Source of the DNA: Lingula anatina
Lineage: Eukaryota; Brachiopoda; Lingulata; Lingulida; Lingulidae
DNA length: 41,896 nt
NCBI RefSeq assembly: GCF_001039355.2
Contig: NW_019775573.1
Span: 58,324 to 100,219 of the forward strand
Direction of reading: 5' to 3'
The notes under the pieces are model-generated. The model did no database searches. It was not told the origin of the DNA and worked only from the letters and a program-made list of their open reading frames with translations. A program made the translations under genes and the position numbers. Shown here in pieces: positions 20,485 through 32,800 of the stretch. How positions within the stretch are numbered: position 1 is the first letter of the stretch; every line of letters starts with the position of its first letter.

Positions 20485-23400
20485 ATGGATGATCGTCTGA
20501 AGTACAGCACCCCAATAATGCCACCAATCTACCAAGCGTCCACATACTATGTTAAATCAATGGACACTTTTGAAGAACTTATCAACAAAGTAAGTGCTTG
20601 AAAGCTGCATTTTAGTCATGTTTAACACGAGCAGAACAGATAAAGCACAGGGAAGGCAAATTTGGGTCTTAACCGTGTGCTTAGTATCTGGGTTTCTTAC
20701 CTCTCCCCCACCCCACCCCTTCCCCACCTCCCCTGGCATTCTCGTTATTCTTGAAAGGAGGCAGTAAGTGAGGGTGCGCTGCCCATTTACCTAAGCCAAA
20801 TGTATATTTACAAAAGTCATTCAGTACTACGTATTTTTCTGCCAGTTTTCCCTCATCCCCATCGCTTTCTGAATGGTAGGCCCCATTCTCGATTCTCCTT
20901 TTCAAAAGTGCCTCCTACGTGCCTAGCTGGTAAAACCTTAGGCTAGACTTAGTGAACTGATGTTTCAGAAAATTTAAATGCAGCGTTCGACAACACAGAA
21001 ATCTTACCATCGAAAGTGAGACTAAATATCTAGGAGTAGCATTTTATCTACATTGACCCAAGATAAACCAGTGGTGACGACATGTTTAATTTAATATCAC
21101 GAAGTAAAATAGCTAATAGCTTAGACCACTAGTCCTTTAATTTCAGCCAGCTACTAGTTTTTCATCCTCGGCTAAAGCAATGTAAATCACTTGCTTCATC
21201 GTAGAAAGTTTAACGTGGATTTCTTTAGGCAAGTCATAAGTGTCATAAGTGTCATAAGTGTGCTGACAAAAGACGGGGACTTGTGGGTTGCATATTGCAG
21301 TCTTTGGTTCAATGCCCTTACCCTCGGAAATAAAGGCGTTTTGTAACATACGTTAGATAAATAGAATACCGTCACAATGTGTGCGGTTGCCCTTTCATAT
21401 ATACTCTGATGACACTATAGTTATCTAGATCTATGGAATACCCTTTTCTTCTTCCACTTGACTCAAGTTAGGTCAAAATTGTATCATCCCGAATGACGGC
21501 GGATATTGAATATTTTTCACGGTACAGCGTATAGTGAAAAATGATTGTCTTTGCGTTACGTCACAAGCATGTGACAGTGCTGAGTAGTAGTCACAGGTGT
21601 GACTATTAGGTGTACTTTGCAGTAGCACTTCAGTTCTAGCCCGACAGCTTAGCAGTTAGGACACACTAAAAATTTATTTTATAAATATTTATTTGGGTTT
21701 GTGAATTCAGAGTGAGGTCTGTCACTCTAGATCTCTGAATATCATGCATCTATATTTTATAGGGCGATGATTCGCATAAGTTAGCATCGCAGCTACAGAC
21801 ACAGTTTTCCATAGTGACTTTACTGTTTCGCATGCACAGTTTTATCTATGGTTTTTACTGAGCGGCATGTTATTCTTAAGGAGATCTGTTTTACGCACAG
21901 TTTTTCGGAAATGTATAATAATAGTAATGATAACGGAGTTCAAAGTTAATTTATCGGTAGAAGATTAAGTACATTCAATATGTCATTATTTGAGTTTGAT
22001 ACTCAAATGGTATATTAAAAAAAAATCTATTAGTAAAACAAAGCACAAATATATATTACACACAACGTATTGTATTATTTGTTAATGAATTCCAATTGAA
22101 AGAAATAAAACCGACTCCCTTCTCTTATCGGCCGGGCTAGTCGGCAAACAAGTATTTGCCTTTGTTTTGTGTATGCTATATAGAATAGTAAAGACCGATG
22201 ATTTTGTGAGACGTGGATATAGCCTTCTTTGATGAACAGGTATGTAAATAAAAGGCCTGCCACAATGATTTGAGGACTGGGATCGAGATAACTTGCTCCC
22301 CCATCCCCCAAAAAAGGATATTTCAATCCCCGTAATTAAGTCAGAAGCGCAAGGAGGGGGCTTATAACATTTTTGAATGGTCCTCCCCCCCCCTCCCCCA
22401 CCACCACATATATACACACACACACGCACATCAGGTTTCCTGACGATTCCTAACTGTGTCAACTCCATAAAAGTCCTAAAAACTGCTATACAGGCATATG
22501 CTTTGGGTAAAAGACATCATAATACTGGTACACACCTTATAATACTACTAACGACAGATTTGTTTGGAAGCCTTGGATGGTCCTTGTTTAACTCATTTTA
22601 AGTGGTTATCCGTAGAGATGTTCAAAAAATGCAACCACTCCTCCGTAAAAACAAGCAGTACCCTTCAAAAAGTGCCTTCTTGCATTTTCTAAATTAAACT
22701 GAAAAGGTAAATTGCTCAAAGTATGATAACCATTAGCCATCACATTAATGAGCAAGGACTTTATCCTCATCAGCAGATGCTCTATTTAAAATTGTATTTA
22801 GTTTGAACTTTTAGTGGAGTTTTAGAAAAAACGGACATTATTTAGTGGAACCCTTTACAACATGACATTTCTATAACTTCAGGATGGCTATTTCTATCTG
22901 CGACACGGGTGTCCCACATCTAGAGTAGCAGAGGACGCTATTAAGGAGTTAGAGGGCGGGGTTGGCACCTGCGCGTTCAGCAGCGGCATGGCAGCCGTGT
23001 CCACTATTTTCATGGCTTTTCTGAAGCCTGGAGACCACATGGTGAGAAACAAAATGTTGTCTTTTATTATATTTCTTCACTATCGTCAAGATGTCAATTT
23101 TGTAGGCTATTTGGTCATGCCTTTCATTTTAAATATTTGCCATACATATTTTCTGTTTGTAATTTTGCTCACTTTAAAATATGTACTAGTCATCAATTTC
23201 AATAAGTACTTCTTTAACTAAAACCAAGAAGTTGCGTACACAATTCCTGCAATTTCTTGCCATATTCTTACCATTTTCAACCATTTTCAATATCTATGGA
23301 AGTTAAATAGTTGCAATGAAATATTTGGAGTGTATTTATGCCTTGCCGTGGTAGGTGGTGAACTGCCCAGTCTACAGTGGTGTAGACAACTTCATCAGAA

Positions 23401-26105
23401 AGTTTCTGGTCCCCAAGATGCAGATAGAAGTTACCAGGGTCCCCGCCGGATGTGACGTAGAGATGTACCGGAAACACGTCAAGGAAAACACCAAGGTAAC
23501 AAGATACTTATTTAGCATTAAAGAAAGATATGTAAAATTATTCTGCACAAATGCGTTGCCTCATTGTTTTGAGGCTGTCTAGATTTTTGACAATATTATA
23601 AATGACACTTACGGAATCGAAGGTCACATTGTATGATGCAGGGCATACTCGCCGGGCTCTAATAACAAGGGCACTCTCTCAAAGGTCTATTGACAATTCA
23701 AAATTGACTTTGAAATTGACCTTGACACGTCTTAAATCCACACCATCATTTTGATCATCTTTCGTCACATTTATTTAAAATCTGACATCCATTTCCGTTC
23801 ACGCGGTTACCTGACAGGTGTTTGAGTAGGTATCGATCACATGCCAAACATAGAAGAAAGGTTAATTATGTAAATATCATTAAATTTACTCTGAGTTAGT
23901 CTGATAAATGGTTGAAAACATCACTTCATTTCATTTTTGCTTTGTTTGCCTTTTACTTCCTAACATCGCACCAAATGAACAAATAAATGAACCAAGTCAA
24001 ATTCAAATATCCCCCTAGATATTATACGGGGAGACCCCCTGCAACCCAATATTGACCATTCTGGACCTCGATGCCTTTGGAAAACTTGGTCAGAGTCTCC
24101 CTGGGGTGATCACAGTAGTGGACAGCACCTTTGGTGGACCTTACGTCCAGCAGCCTATTAAGCATGGGGTGGACATCTGTTTTAACAGTTGGTAAGTAAG
24201 ACATTAAGAGGCAGAGAAAGTATTTAGAACGTGAACAGTCAGGTCAAGGCTCTGATTTCTGTTCTTTTAAAATATTTGGACCATATATTACATTTCAAAA
24301 GCCTGTTGCTTTGGTTTCTGATAGTAGGCGAACTGATTATTTTGCTTTACAAAGAAGCATCAATACCCGCACACTTGTTACATGTATTTATATAGCCAAT
24401 AAACTGTTGCCTGTGCCTAATTACAGCACCAAGTATTTGGGCGGCCACAGTGATCTTCTTGGTGGATGTGCCACGACACGAACAAAGGAACTGTATGACG
24501 TCATCCAAGATATGTCCATAACAGCGGGTAACAGACTTGTGAGTATAGTGGCCAAAGAACTGACCAACATATAAACCTGTCAGTATTACCTATAAAAATA
24601 TCGAGGTGTCTAATTCGATATCGCAACTCTACAGATACATGTCGCATAATCTTTGTATCATTTTTCAAACCAATTACCTGTTTAGTTCATGACCCACATT
24701 CGTCATCAAGATTTCAAGTGTAAGGCTTTCAATCAGAATTCACTGATAATCCTTCAAATATGATATTAGGAATATTGTACATTGTAGTATACTTAATGAT
24801 CAATTCTTATTCGTCTGATCGCTACCATTTGTTTATAGTATTTTTGTTCCCATTCTATCGAACAGAATCCCTTTGACGCCTCTCTGTTGTACCGGGGAGT
24901 GCTAACTCTCGGTGTTCGAATGGAAAAGCACTCCCAGAATGCATTGGGACTGGCCAAGTTCCTGGAGAACCATCCAATTGTAAATCAAGTATGGTATCCC
25001 GGCCTCCCCTCCCACCCACAGCACGACACAGCTAAAAAACAAATGAAAGTTTACGCAGGCATGATTGCATTCGACATGAAATGTTCACTGGAATGTGCCA
25101 AGAGTTTTGTCGAGGTAAAGAACGTGTTCTTAATGCAAACCTGTTATGTTGATGATTTTGGGGAAATCCGCAATATTTCTAAAGTGACCAAATGTTTTTA
25201 AGGGTAAAAGTATCTCTACTTCAAAGAAAAACTCCAACTGGGTGTATCGATTCTTAGGATGTGTGCACATACTATAACAAGGGAATACAAATAAATTCAA
25301 ATACCAAAACCATAATGATATAAGAACAATCAAACCTGGAGTATGTTATGGCGATGTTAATGGCCTGGTCTTAAATCATACTTGAACTTTCCACAAAAGT
25401 TTTATAATCTTATCATCTGGCAATGACTAATCTCTTTTAAACTAATCAGTTCATGTTTGAGTATTTCAAAATCTAAAAGTGGTGAAGTTTGCAGTGTCCA
25501 CAATCACACTCAGTTTACCAGTCAATCATGTTTGGATAATTTTTTCCATATTTTTTCCATAATCATATCTTTTCATGATGTCCTGTCTCATAAAGGTAAC
25601 CAGTTCGTCATGACGGAACCTTATCCGTACTTTTCAGAATCTAAAAGTGATAAAGCTTGCGGTCTCCCTTGGCGGTGTCCACAGTCTCATAGAGCTAGCC
25701 AGCCTGATGACACACGGTCCGTGGATCTCTGGGGAGGAGTGTGCCGCGCTGTATAACCTTCCTGAGACCCTGATTAGGCTAAGGTTAGTGCAATTCCATT
25801 TAATCTCTATGAAAAGGACGATCTTCTGATTTTACTGGGTTTGCACAAACTGCACTACAAGACCTTGATTGGAATACTGATAACATGTAGATTGGAGACA
25901 CGACGATAATGTGTTAAAGATGTTTTTTACGTTTATTATGATTTATTAGTGGAACCATTATAAACCTTGTGATAAAAGTTAAAAACAAGTGTTCTGTAAA
26001 ACAATAATACGGTGCATGTTTTCTTGCAGTGTCGGAATTGAAGACCTGGACGTTCTGAAGGAAGATCTTAAACAGGCACTTGATAAAATACCAGTAGCTT
26101 CATGA
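20485..26105 (+). CDS. Cystathionine gamma-lyase-like PLP enzyme, copy B
   Basis: Eight exons: 20485-20589, 22883-23041, 23355-23495, 24019-24191, 24427-24538, 24866-25114, 25638-25783, 26030-26105 (stop TGA 26103-26105). Exon lengths and phases are identical to copy A; 386 residues, no stop or frameshift. I count ten amino-acid differences from copy A: Met90Val, Tyr92Cys, Ile114Val, Arg328His, Val349Ala, Met351Leu, Asn352Tyr, Val359Ile, Met368Leu, Met372Lys. Exons 1, 2, 4, 5 and 6 differ only at silent sites, so both copies appear to be under purifying selection. The PLP lysine (Lys195), Tyr95, Asp170 and Arg360 are all kept. The gene converges tail-to-tail on the carboxypeptidase, with the two stop codons about 720 bp apart. 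Confidence 0.92.
21507..22195. repeat. Copy-B-specific insert of about 690 bp in lyase intron 1
   Basis: Copy A reads ggatatcgatgattttg continuously (12847-12863). In copy B ggatat (21501-21506) and cgatgattttg (22196 on) are separated by this AT-rich stretch. It begins near a 9-bp inverted repeat (ATTTTTCAC facing GTGAAAAAT, about 21512-21542). I see no coding region, no clear terminal inverted repeats and no certain target duplication, so the type is unknown; loss from copy A is also possible. Confidence 0.6.
22335..22690. other. Low-complexity C-rich stretch and (CA)n in lyase B intron 1
   Basis: Poly-C runs at 22384-22404 followed by a short (CA)n tract near 22415-22430 lie in sequence not matched in copy A intron 1. 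No coding signal was found. Confidence 0.5.
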
Positions 26106-26586
26106 GATAGTTTCATCGGAAAAAATTTCACACATATATATCTTAGAAATTATTGGCATACGCTTACGCGCACAAAAATAGATTTTACATATGTAGAAAC
26201 ATGTTTTAAAGTGCATTCTATGTGTTTATTGTTTGACGCATATGCGAAGCAAATAGATAGGCAACGTGGTTAGTTAGAATTTCCCAGAATATGATTAGGG
26301 ATAAATGTATGTGAGAGGTTATGTGGTTAAAATATGTCGGATTCTGCTTTGGATAGACGAGCTGGATGGATTGAAGTTGGGTACTTGAAATATGCCATCA
26401 AAGCTTTGTATTGGTTCCTTGCAATTTCAATTACACTAAATGGCAGTTAGATAAATTACATTTATTTTGGGAGTGGATTACAAAAATATTACCTATTTGA
26501 GCAATATATTCATCCCACCGTGGTATTTGTTGATATAAATTTTTCTGCCTACCAGTAGATGTGGTGTATTCTGATACACCAGCGCA

Positions 26587-26592
26587 AATAAA
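26587..26592 (+). terminator. Polyadenylation signal of lyase copy B
   Basis: AATAAA 482 nt after the stop codon, at the equivalent place to the signal of copy A. Confidence 0.6.
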
Positions 26593-26827
26593 TGCTTTGT
26601 CAACTGTCCACATTAATCCCTAACTTTGATTCCATTTCGATGATCATGACTTAACGATAATTTAACAGACAACTACGTTTACTGAGGTACATGTACATAC
26701 GGAATGGTATTTTGTGCGAAACGGGAACAATAACAATATCTGGTGTTTGACTGTCCTTTACTTCAATAAACTTTCATTTCCAAATGAGCCAAAAAAAATA
26801 GGAGCTCTGACAGTTTGCAACAAATTA

Positions 26828-29800
26828 TCATGTTTCCTTTGCCACTTCCTCAGCCACGGCCATCATGGCGGCAAACATTTCACTACCGCTCTCGTCTATT
26901 TGGTCGGGTGGCAGTACAAAACCTACCCTGTCGCTGCTTGGACGGAGTTCCAGAGTGAAGGCGTACTTGATGCCAGCGCCACCTTTTGCCCAGTCGTCTG
27001 AGGCACCTGAGGTGCTATCTAAGAATGAAAAGAAAATAAGTCGAAGTATTCCAACAAACTGTACTGAACTATGGCTTTCCCATGTATTTATAATTTTCAC
27101 CATTGGTCGTTTGAGAAGAGAATGTATATCCATGCTTTAAAGATGAACCAAAGACATTCCAATTCCAATTCCAACAAATCATAGACAAACTAAGGAAACA
27201 GGAATGAATTCTTAAAATGCACTGGAAGATGGGGTCTTACATAAGAGATCACCAGAGGTGCCGACTTCCCAGAAATCTAGTCCATTGGTGGCTTTGAGGG
27301 CGTTGGCTCCAATGGTTGCGACTCTCATCTGAAGAAATAGTATAAAGTTAAAGGCAGAAATGCGTAAGTAGGCCTTGTTTTTCCGTTCTAAATAACCTAC
27401 ACTAGAATCTCTCTCTCTCTCTCTCTCTCTCTCATTTCCGAAAAAAAGTCCCTCTAGTTAAAATTTTATCTAGGTACACGAAGGTTTCGTGGTAAAAGCT
27501 CCACTTTTTCAGAAAAAGACTTCCCCCTCCTTTTGAAATTGCTGACTGGGCCTGTGTATTTCAAGAATTAGTCAGTAATCATAATCTAATGCTCCTTTTT
27601 CAATCAAAAAGAGAGGATCGTGCTAGGAGAGCAGATGCACCGTGGTAGAGGTCATTTAGCAGTAGACGTATAGCACAGTGACAAAAGCATGCATGGTAAA
27701 CTCATAAAAAATGTTAAATGAATAAACTATTAATAATACTAGTACATGGTTAATTGGATTCAACAGAAAAGTTGTTGAATAAATGGCTATCTAAATCACC
27801 TGGTCATCGTAGTCGTCAGGACGGACATCAGTGGTGTATCCCCAGGTAAGAAGCCACTGTTGGCCATACGAATGAAGCGTGACGTAGACCTGGAAGTTGC
27901 GAGTGGGATCAGACAGGAAGTCCCTGACGTTCGCAGCCTCGATTTCAGAGAATGCTGCTCGTCCTCGGAATATGGACTCACATTTGTTATCACTGGCAAC
28001 TACCGCTGGAATTAAGCCAATGTTTTAAGACGTCAACTGCCCTACATTTGTAAAATTAGTAAGAATTAAATATATGTTTACATGTCCGGAAAAAAGCGTT
28101 TTGTTCCCCAAAGTGTCCATGTAAAATGCTTAGTGCGTATTGATGACAGAGTACATATCACAGATAAAAAAAATATAAAATTTACAATGCATCAAACAAC
28201 TGTAAGAGCACATGTTGGGAAGTAGATAACAGTAACACTCACGTGGGTCCCACATGTATCCAAAGTTTCTGTTCAAATCGGTTCCGCAACATGGTGCCCT
28301 CTTGCGGCATTTACGATCATTATTTACGTCACAGTTGCAGTCAGCATCGTCGCCACTCCTGTTCTTGCGCCACAGGCGGTCCTAATTAGAAAACAGTATC
28401 AAAATGAAAATGATTTGTAAAAAATACGGGAACACGCCGTGCTTGGGCACAACATTACTTGACTGTGGAGTAAATCTCTTTACACATACTAGTACTTTAT
28501 TCTGGACATGAATCACAATGTAAATGTGATATGGGACTGCCCTCATAGAGATTTGTAACGTATTGAAAACAAATTCTGAGTTTTGTATTGAAATCAAACT
28601 CACCGTTGTGTGTGAGTACTCATAGCCGTCAGGGTTGACCACGGGGAGGATGTACCAGTCAAATGTGTCCACCATGCTTTGTACAAGTTCATTGGATTCG
28701 TAGGAACTCAGCAGCTGTGTTGGTATTGAAAATAATGAGGGGGAAACCAATGAGAGGAATTAAAGAGGAAATCTCATCCACATCAGTGCAGCAAATGGTT
28801 AACAGACACGGAGATAACATATTACTATTCCATATATTCATATATTTTAGAGCACCTGTGTAACTGAATGTAACGGTTAATGGTCATAATTTATATATTT
28901 TGATGAGTACCCAGAGAAAAAGAGAAAGACAGAGAGAGGGAGAGCTTTAAACATTGTCCACGATTTCGTTCGTTCAGCCATTAAAATCACGTGAACTTGC
29001 CGTGTTAATAACTCACCTCGTTGATGATGTAGACCGCGGTGGCTGGTGCAATCCATTCTCGTGCGTGGATACCGGCGTCTATCCATATTGCAGGCTTGTT
29101 ACCAGACGACTGGCCCCCAATCTGTATAGATAATTATCTTCACAGAAGCAACCTCAGTGTAATGTATTACTTAACTTAATTTCGAGTTCTTCGGACTTTT
29201 TAGTTTCAGTGCCTTAAAACGGCACTTAAATGTAATACTGGACAAAAATGATTTAGGAGAAATTGAAACAAATATTACACAACTGTATAGACCTTCCCCC
29301 CACGTGAATATGCATTAGACTTCACATATCTCCGACTCTATCAGATCGGGAAAATGTTCAAGTTTCGTGCAGAATCAAAGAAGACTATGTTCATATTTAT
29401 TCCAGAACATAAAAGAGAAAAAACGCTATGAGATTTGTTCGAGATAATTATTCTTGTCATAATCTTCACATCAGTTTGGATGCGTGTAATACCTTGATTC
29501 CCTTCATAAGTCTTCCCTCGTGTGACGTTCCAACGGTGAAAATGGACGCCAGAGGGCTGTACTGCTCTACCATCATGTCCAGATAGTTATTGATCTATGA
29601 AATAAAACATGTTTATAACAACCGTAATAATTGATCTTTAAAAACGTCAGCGAAAAAGTTGAATATTTACATTTATGATGTGATTACAATCCATAAATTA
29701 AACGATACATGCTAATCAATTAAAATGATTACGTGTAGTTTTTATTTAAGGTAATCAGTTTCCTATTAATATGGTCCCTAAAAACCCTTCCGTTCTTTTC

Positions 29801-32800
29801 TTTCGGTAAATCCCACTATAGGGGCCCATTAAGCCTAGTGTTGAGAAGTAATTATCAACACACAAAGCATATAAGACCATCACAACTGCTTATACCTGCA
29901 TTGATGAAGAGGAGTTGATATCTAGACGAATCATTAGTGAACAATTTTTGTAAACAATTATCTCAATGAAACATAATCACGCCATATAAATTATTAGACT
30001 CACAATTCTTTTGAAAAAAAAAAGGTCACACAGAGAGATTGTTTATGATATCAAATGGCAAGTATTATAGGTCAGCACAATCGTGATTTGAAAAATTAAC
30101 TAGTGTTTACTGTTTTATAGGCTTGTGAAATATGGAGTAGTCGCGAGTATTAAAGGAAGTATCTAATGTATTCAACATCGGATAAATGAACTAAAAGGTA
30201 TCATTTTCCTATGGCCTTCGTCTTGAAGTAATTTGAAAGTATTACTTGCCGAACAGAACATCATTACTTATTTATCATAAGTTCATTATCTGCACACCTG
30301 TTGAACGTCAATACACAATTTAAAATAAACATGTATACGGTAATTATTCCATCCTTTAAAAGGGCAAACAATTTTCAAACATTCAGAAACTTAATTTTAT
30401 AATCATAAAAATCATATTTCTATATAGCATTCATGGTGCTCTTACTGGATAGAATATTTTGTTGATACCACTCAACAGAAATATTCTAATTTCAAGACAT
30501 TATGACAAGAACAGAATCTGTAAAATTTATAATTTCCCCCACTGAAAAGATCCGAGTTATCACCGCACTCCACTGCACTCACCTCGTCGTGCCTTGCATA
30601 TGTGTTAACAATATATTGCTGTGGTGAAGAAAACAACATTTTCGCCATTTTTTTCATCTCATTCCCTCTTGCTTCTTGGTCGATTAAGCTAGTGGCGTAA
30701 AAGTATACAGATACATTTGTATTGTATTTAATGATGGAGATTCACTTTATTATCACAAGGAAAAGAAAAATTGCAATTGAAAGATAATATTTAATTAATG
30801 CATTAATTTGAGATTAATTTGCATTAATTTAATTTTGAGAGAGAGAGAAAGCTTAAGAGAGAGAGAACGAGAGAGAGAAAAATGAGGAATTTATTCAACT
30901 GACCTTTCTAAGTTGTCAACCTTGATATAGTAATTGATGTTTGATGCAGACAGTTCCATCAAAAAACGTGACAAACTTTCCGGCGGAACAAGAACCGAGA
31001 GCTCCTGGTTCAATTTAGGAACTCCCCATACTTCCAGCTTAATATAACAAGAAAAAGATAATGTCTCTGTTAGGGAAACTCACACGCATTGATATGACAC
31101 AATAATGAATATGTTTTTTCATTCTGAATGAGCATATTTACATAGAAATTTAAATTTTGTTCAAACAAAACCTGATTTGAGAATTACAGAACTAATAATT
31201 CTGTTTCCCACATCGACAAAATACATTTATACAAATTTCACATGGATCGGTGATATGGGACTTAATTGAATGTTTGTGAACATGTGTGCGTGCTAACGTG
31301 CCTTCCCGAGCGCGCACACATGGGAATATGGACAAACAAACACAAACATGCGCGTTTACCTATGCACAAAAGTATTATGTACATCTCAACCTGAAACATT
31401 GAAGGTGATGACACACAAGAAAGACAATTTTACCTACCTGTGACGTACGTACGGTAATCAGTAAAAAATAAACCCCCAATCAGTCACAAATGAATGATCT
31501 AAAATCACAGCAAGCACGAATATTGGTTTCTAGAAAACGATTACTCATCGGGATTAAGACATAAAATCAGGCTCTAATGATAATCATCTCTGTCTCATAA
31601 ATCACTATGTCTTTGTTATCGTGTTAAGGCAATAATAGCGTTTCCGTTCTGGGCATCCTGCTTTAACGGTGCGATACATCATTTTTATAACATTGAGTGG
31701 ACTCTTGGGCATCGATGTCCCATTATGGTGACAGCCATAATTGATCAAATTTACCGGTCGTGGGGTTTATTTGTTGTCTTAAATCTTCGTAAATTCATTT
31801 TTGAGTAACCTGTGGGTCAAGCTGTATTTTTTTTAGGTTATAAGTATAATGAGACCAGATATGAAGTCTGTACCTGGCGATTCCAATTAGCGAGTATGGA
31901 AAATGCTAGGAATTACTTGAGAGAGATCACAAACATGTAAGGGCTTTTTTGTCAAATCAGGCAGATAAAAAACAGGGTTTCACAATGGGTTCCAATATAA
32001 CAAGGCAGTTAATTGTCGTGCATTTTCAAACAAACAGCTTATGTATCCACGTTCTTAAAAAATATCCATACTGCAACACAAAATATTAGGTTCACATCAT
32101 TTGGAATGACTCTTGTAGAGAAAAAATTGAGGCAAACACTTTTTAACAGCGGTTATCGCAATTATTCTGAACTTTGTGCATGCCATTAGACCACGTGGAC
32201 CTTCATAGACGGCTATACCTCTGTAATAATCTATATAGAGACAATTACAAAAATAAGAACAATTTTAAGAAAAAATGGACTAACTTTGAATGAAGGAATG
32301 GCTTCATTAGCCATTGGTAAGTATGGAAAAATCGTCTTTCACCCAGGATAATCCGTTTTATGGCCAAACGGACAGCTTTTATTCCTTTAAGCTCCCCGAA
32401 AACCACGAAAAGTGCACAGTCATTGATTTTTGATATGCGAAATCCAGACAGGGTGGCTTTAGCATAAAGCTTGTCTAAGAGCCTACTAGATCTTAATAAA
32501 TGTGCTCGATCGCTTCCATTTTATTCATTTGTAAATGGACAGTGGCATCAGACTTAATGTAATAATGGATATGGTACAATACCAGTGTCACTGTCTGTGC
32601 TCGTCAACCAGAACCGTCACATATCAGTTATTAAGCCACTCACAATCAAGAATATTATTCAACGTTCTGATGACAAAGGTAAACCTCTCTTTGGCTAAGT
32701 GGCACTCAGACAAAATGCATTATTATGTTCTGTAATAAAAGGCACGCCTCATGTTTTGAAATGGAACACAATTATCTTCAGGAAAAACCATATGGGCATA

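Larger units (their letters stand above)
18558..27762. repeat. Tandem duplication, copy B (about 9.2 kb)
   Basis: Homologous to 10366-18550. It is longer mainly because of a LINE insertion (18713-19796), an insert of about 690 bp in lyase intron 1 and about 240 bp extra in lyase intron 3. It runs into the intact carboxypeptidase gene; its right edge lies in that gene's intron, about 38 bp from the exon that starts at 27800. Confidence 0.88.

Noticed and set aside
27796-27999. Minus-strand frame as a separate small protein
   Set aside because: It is a shifted frame of carboxypeptidase exon 27800-28005, whose correct frame encodes LHSYGQQWL.
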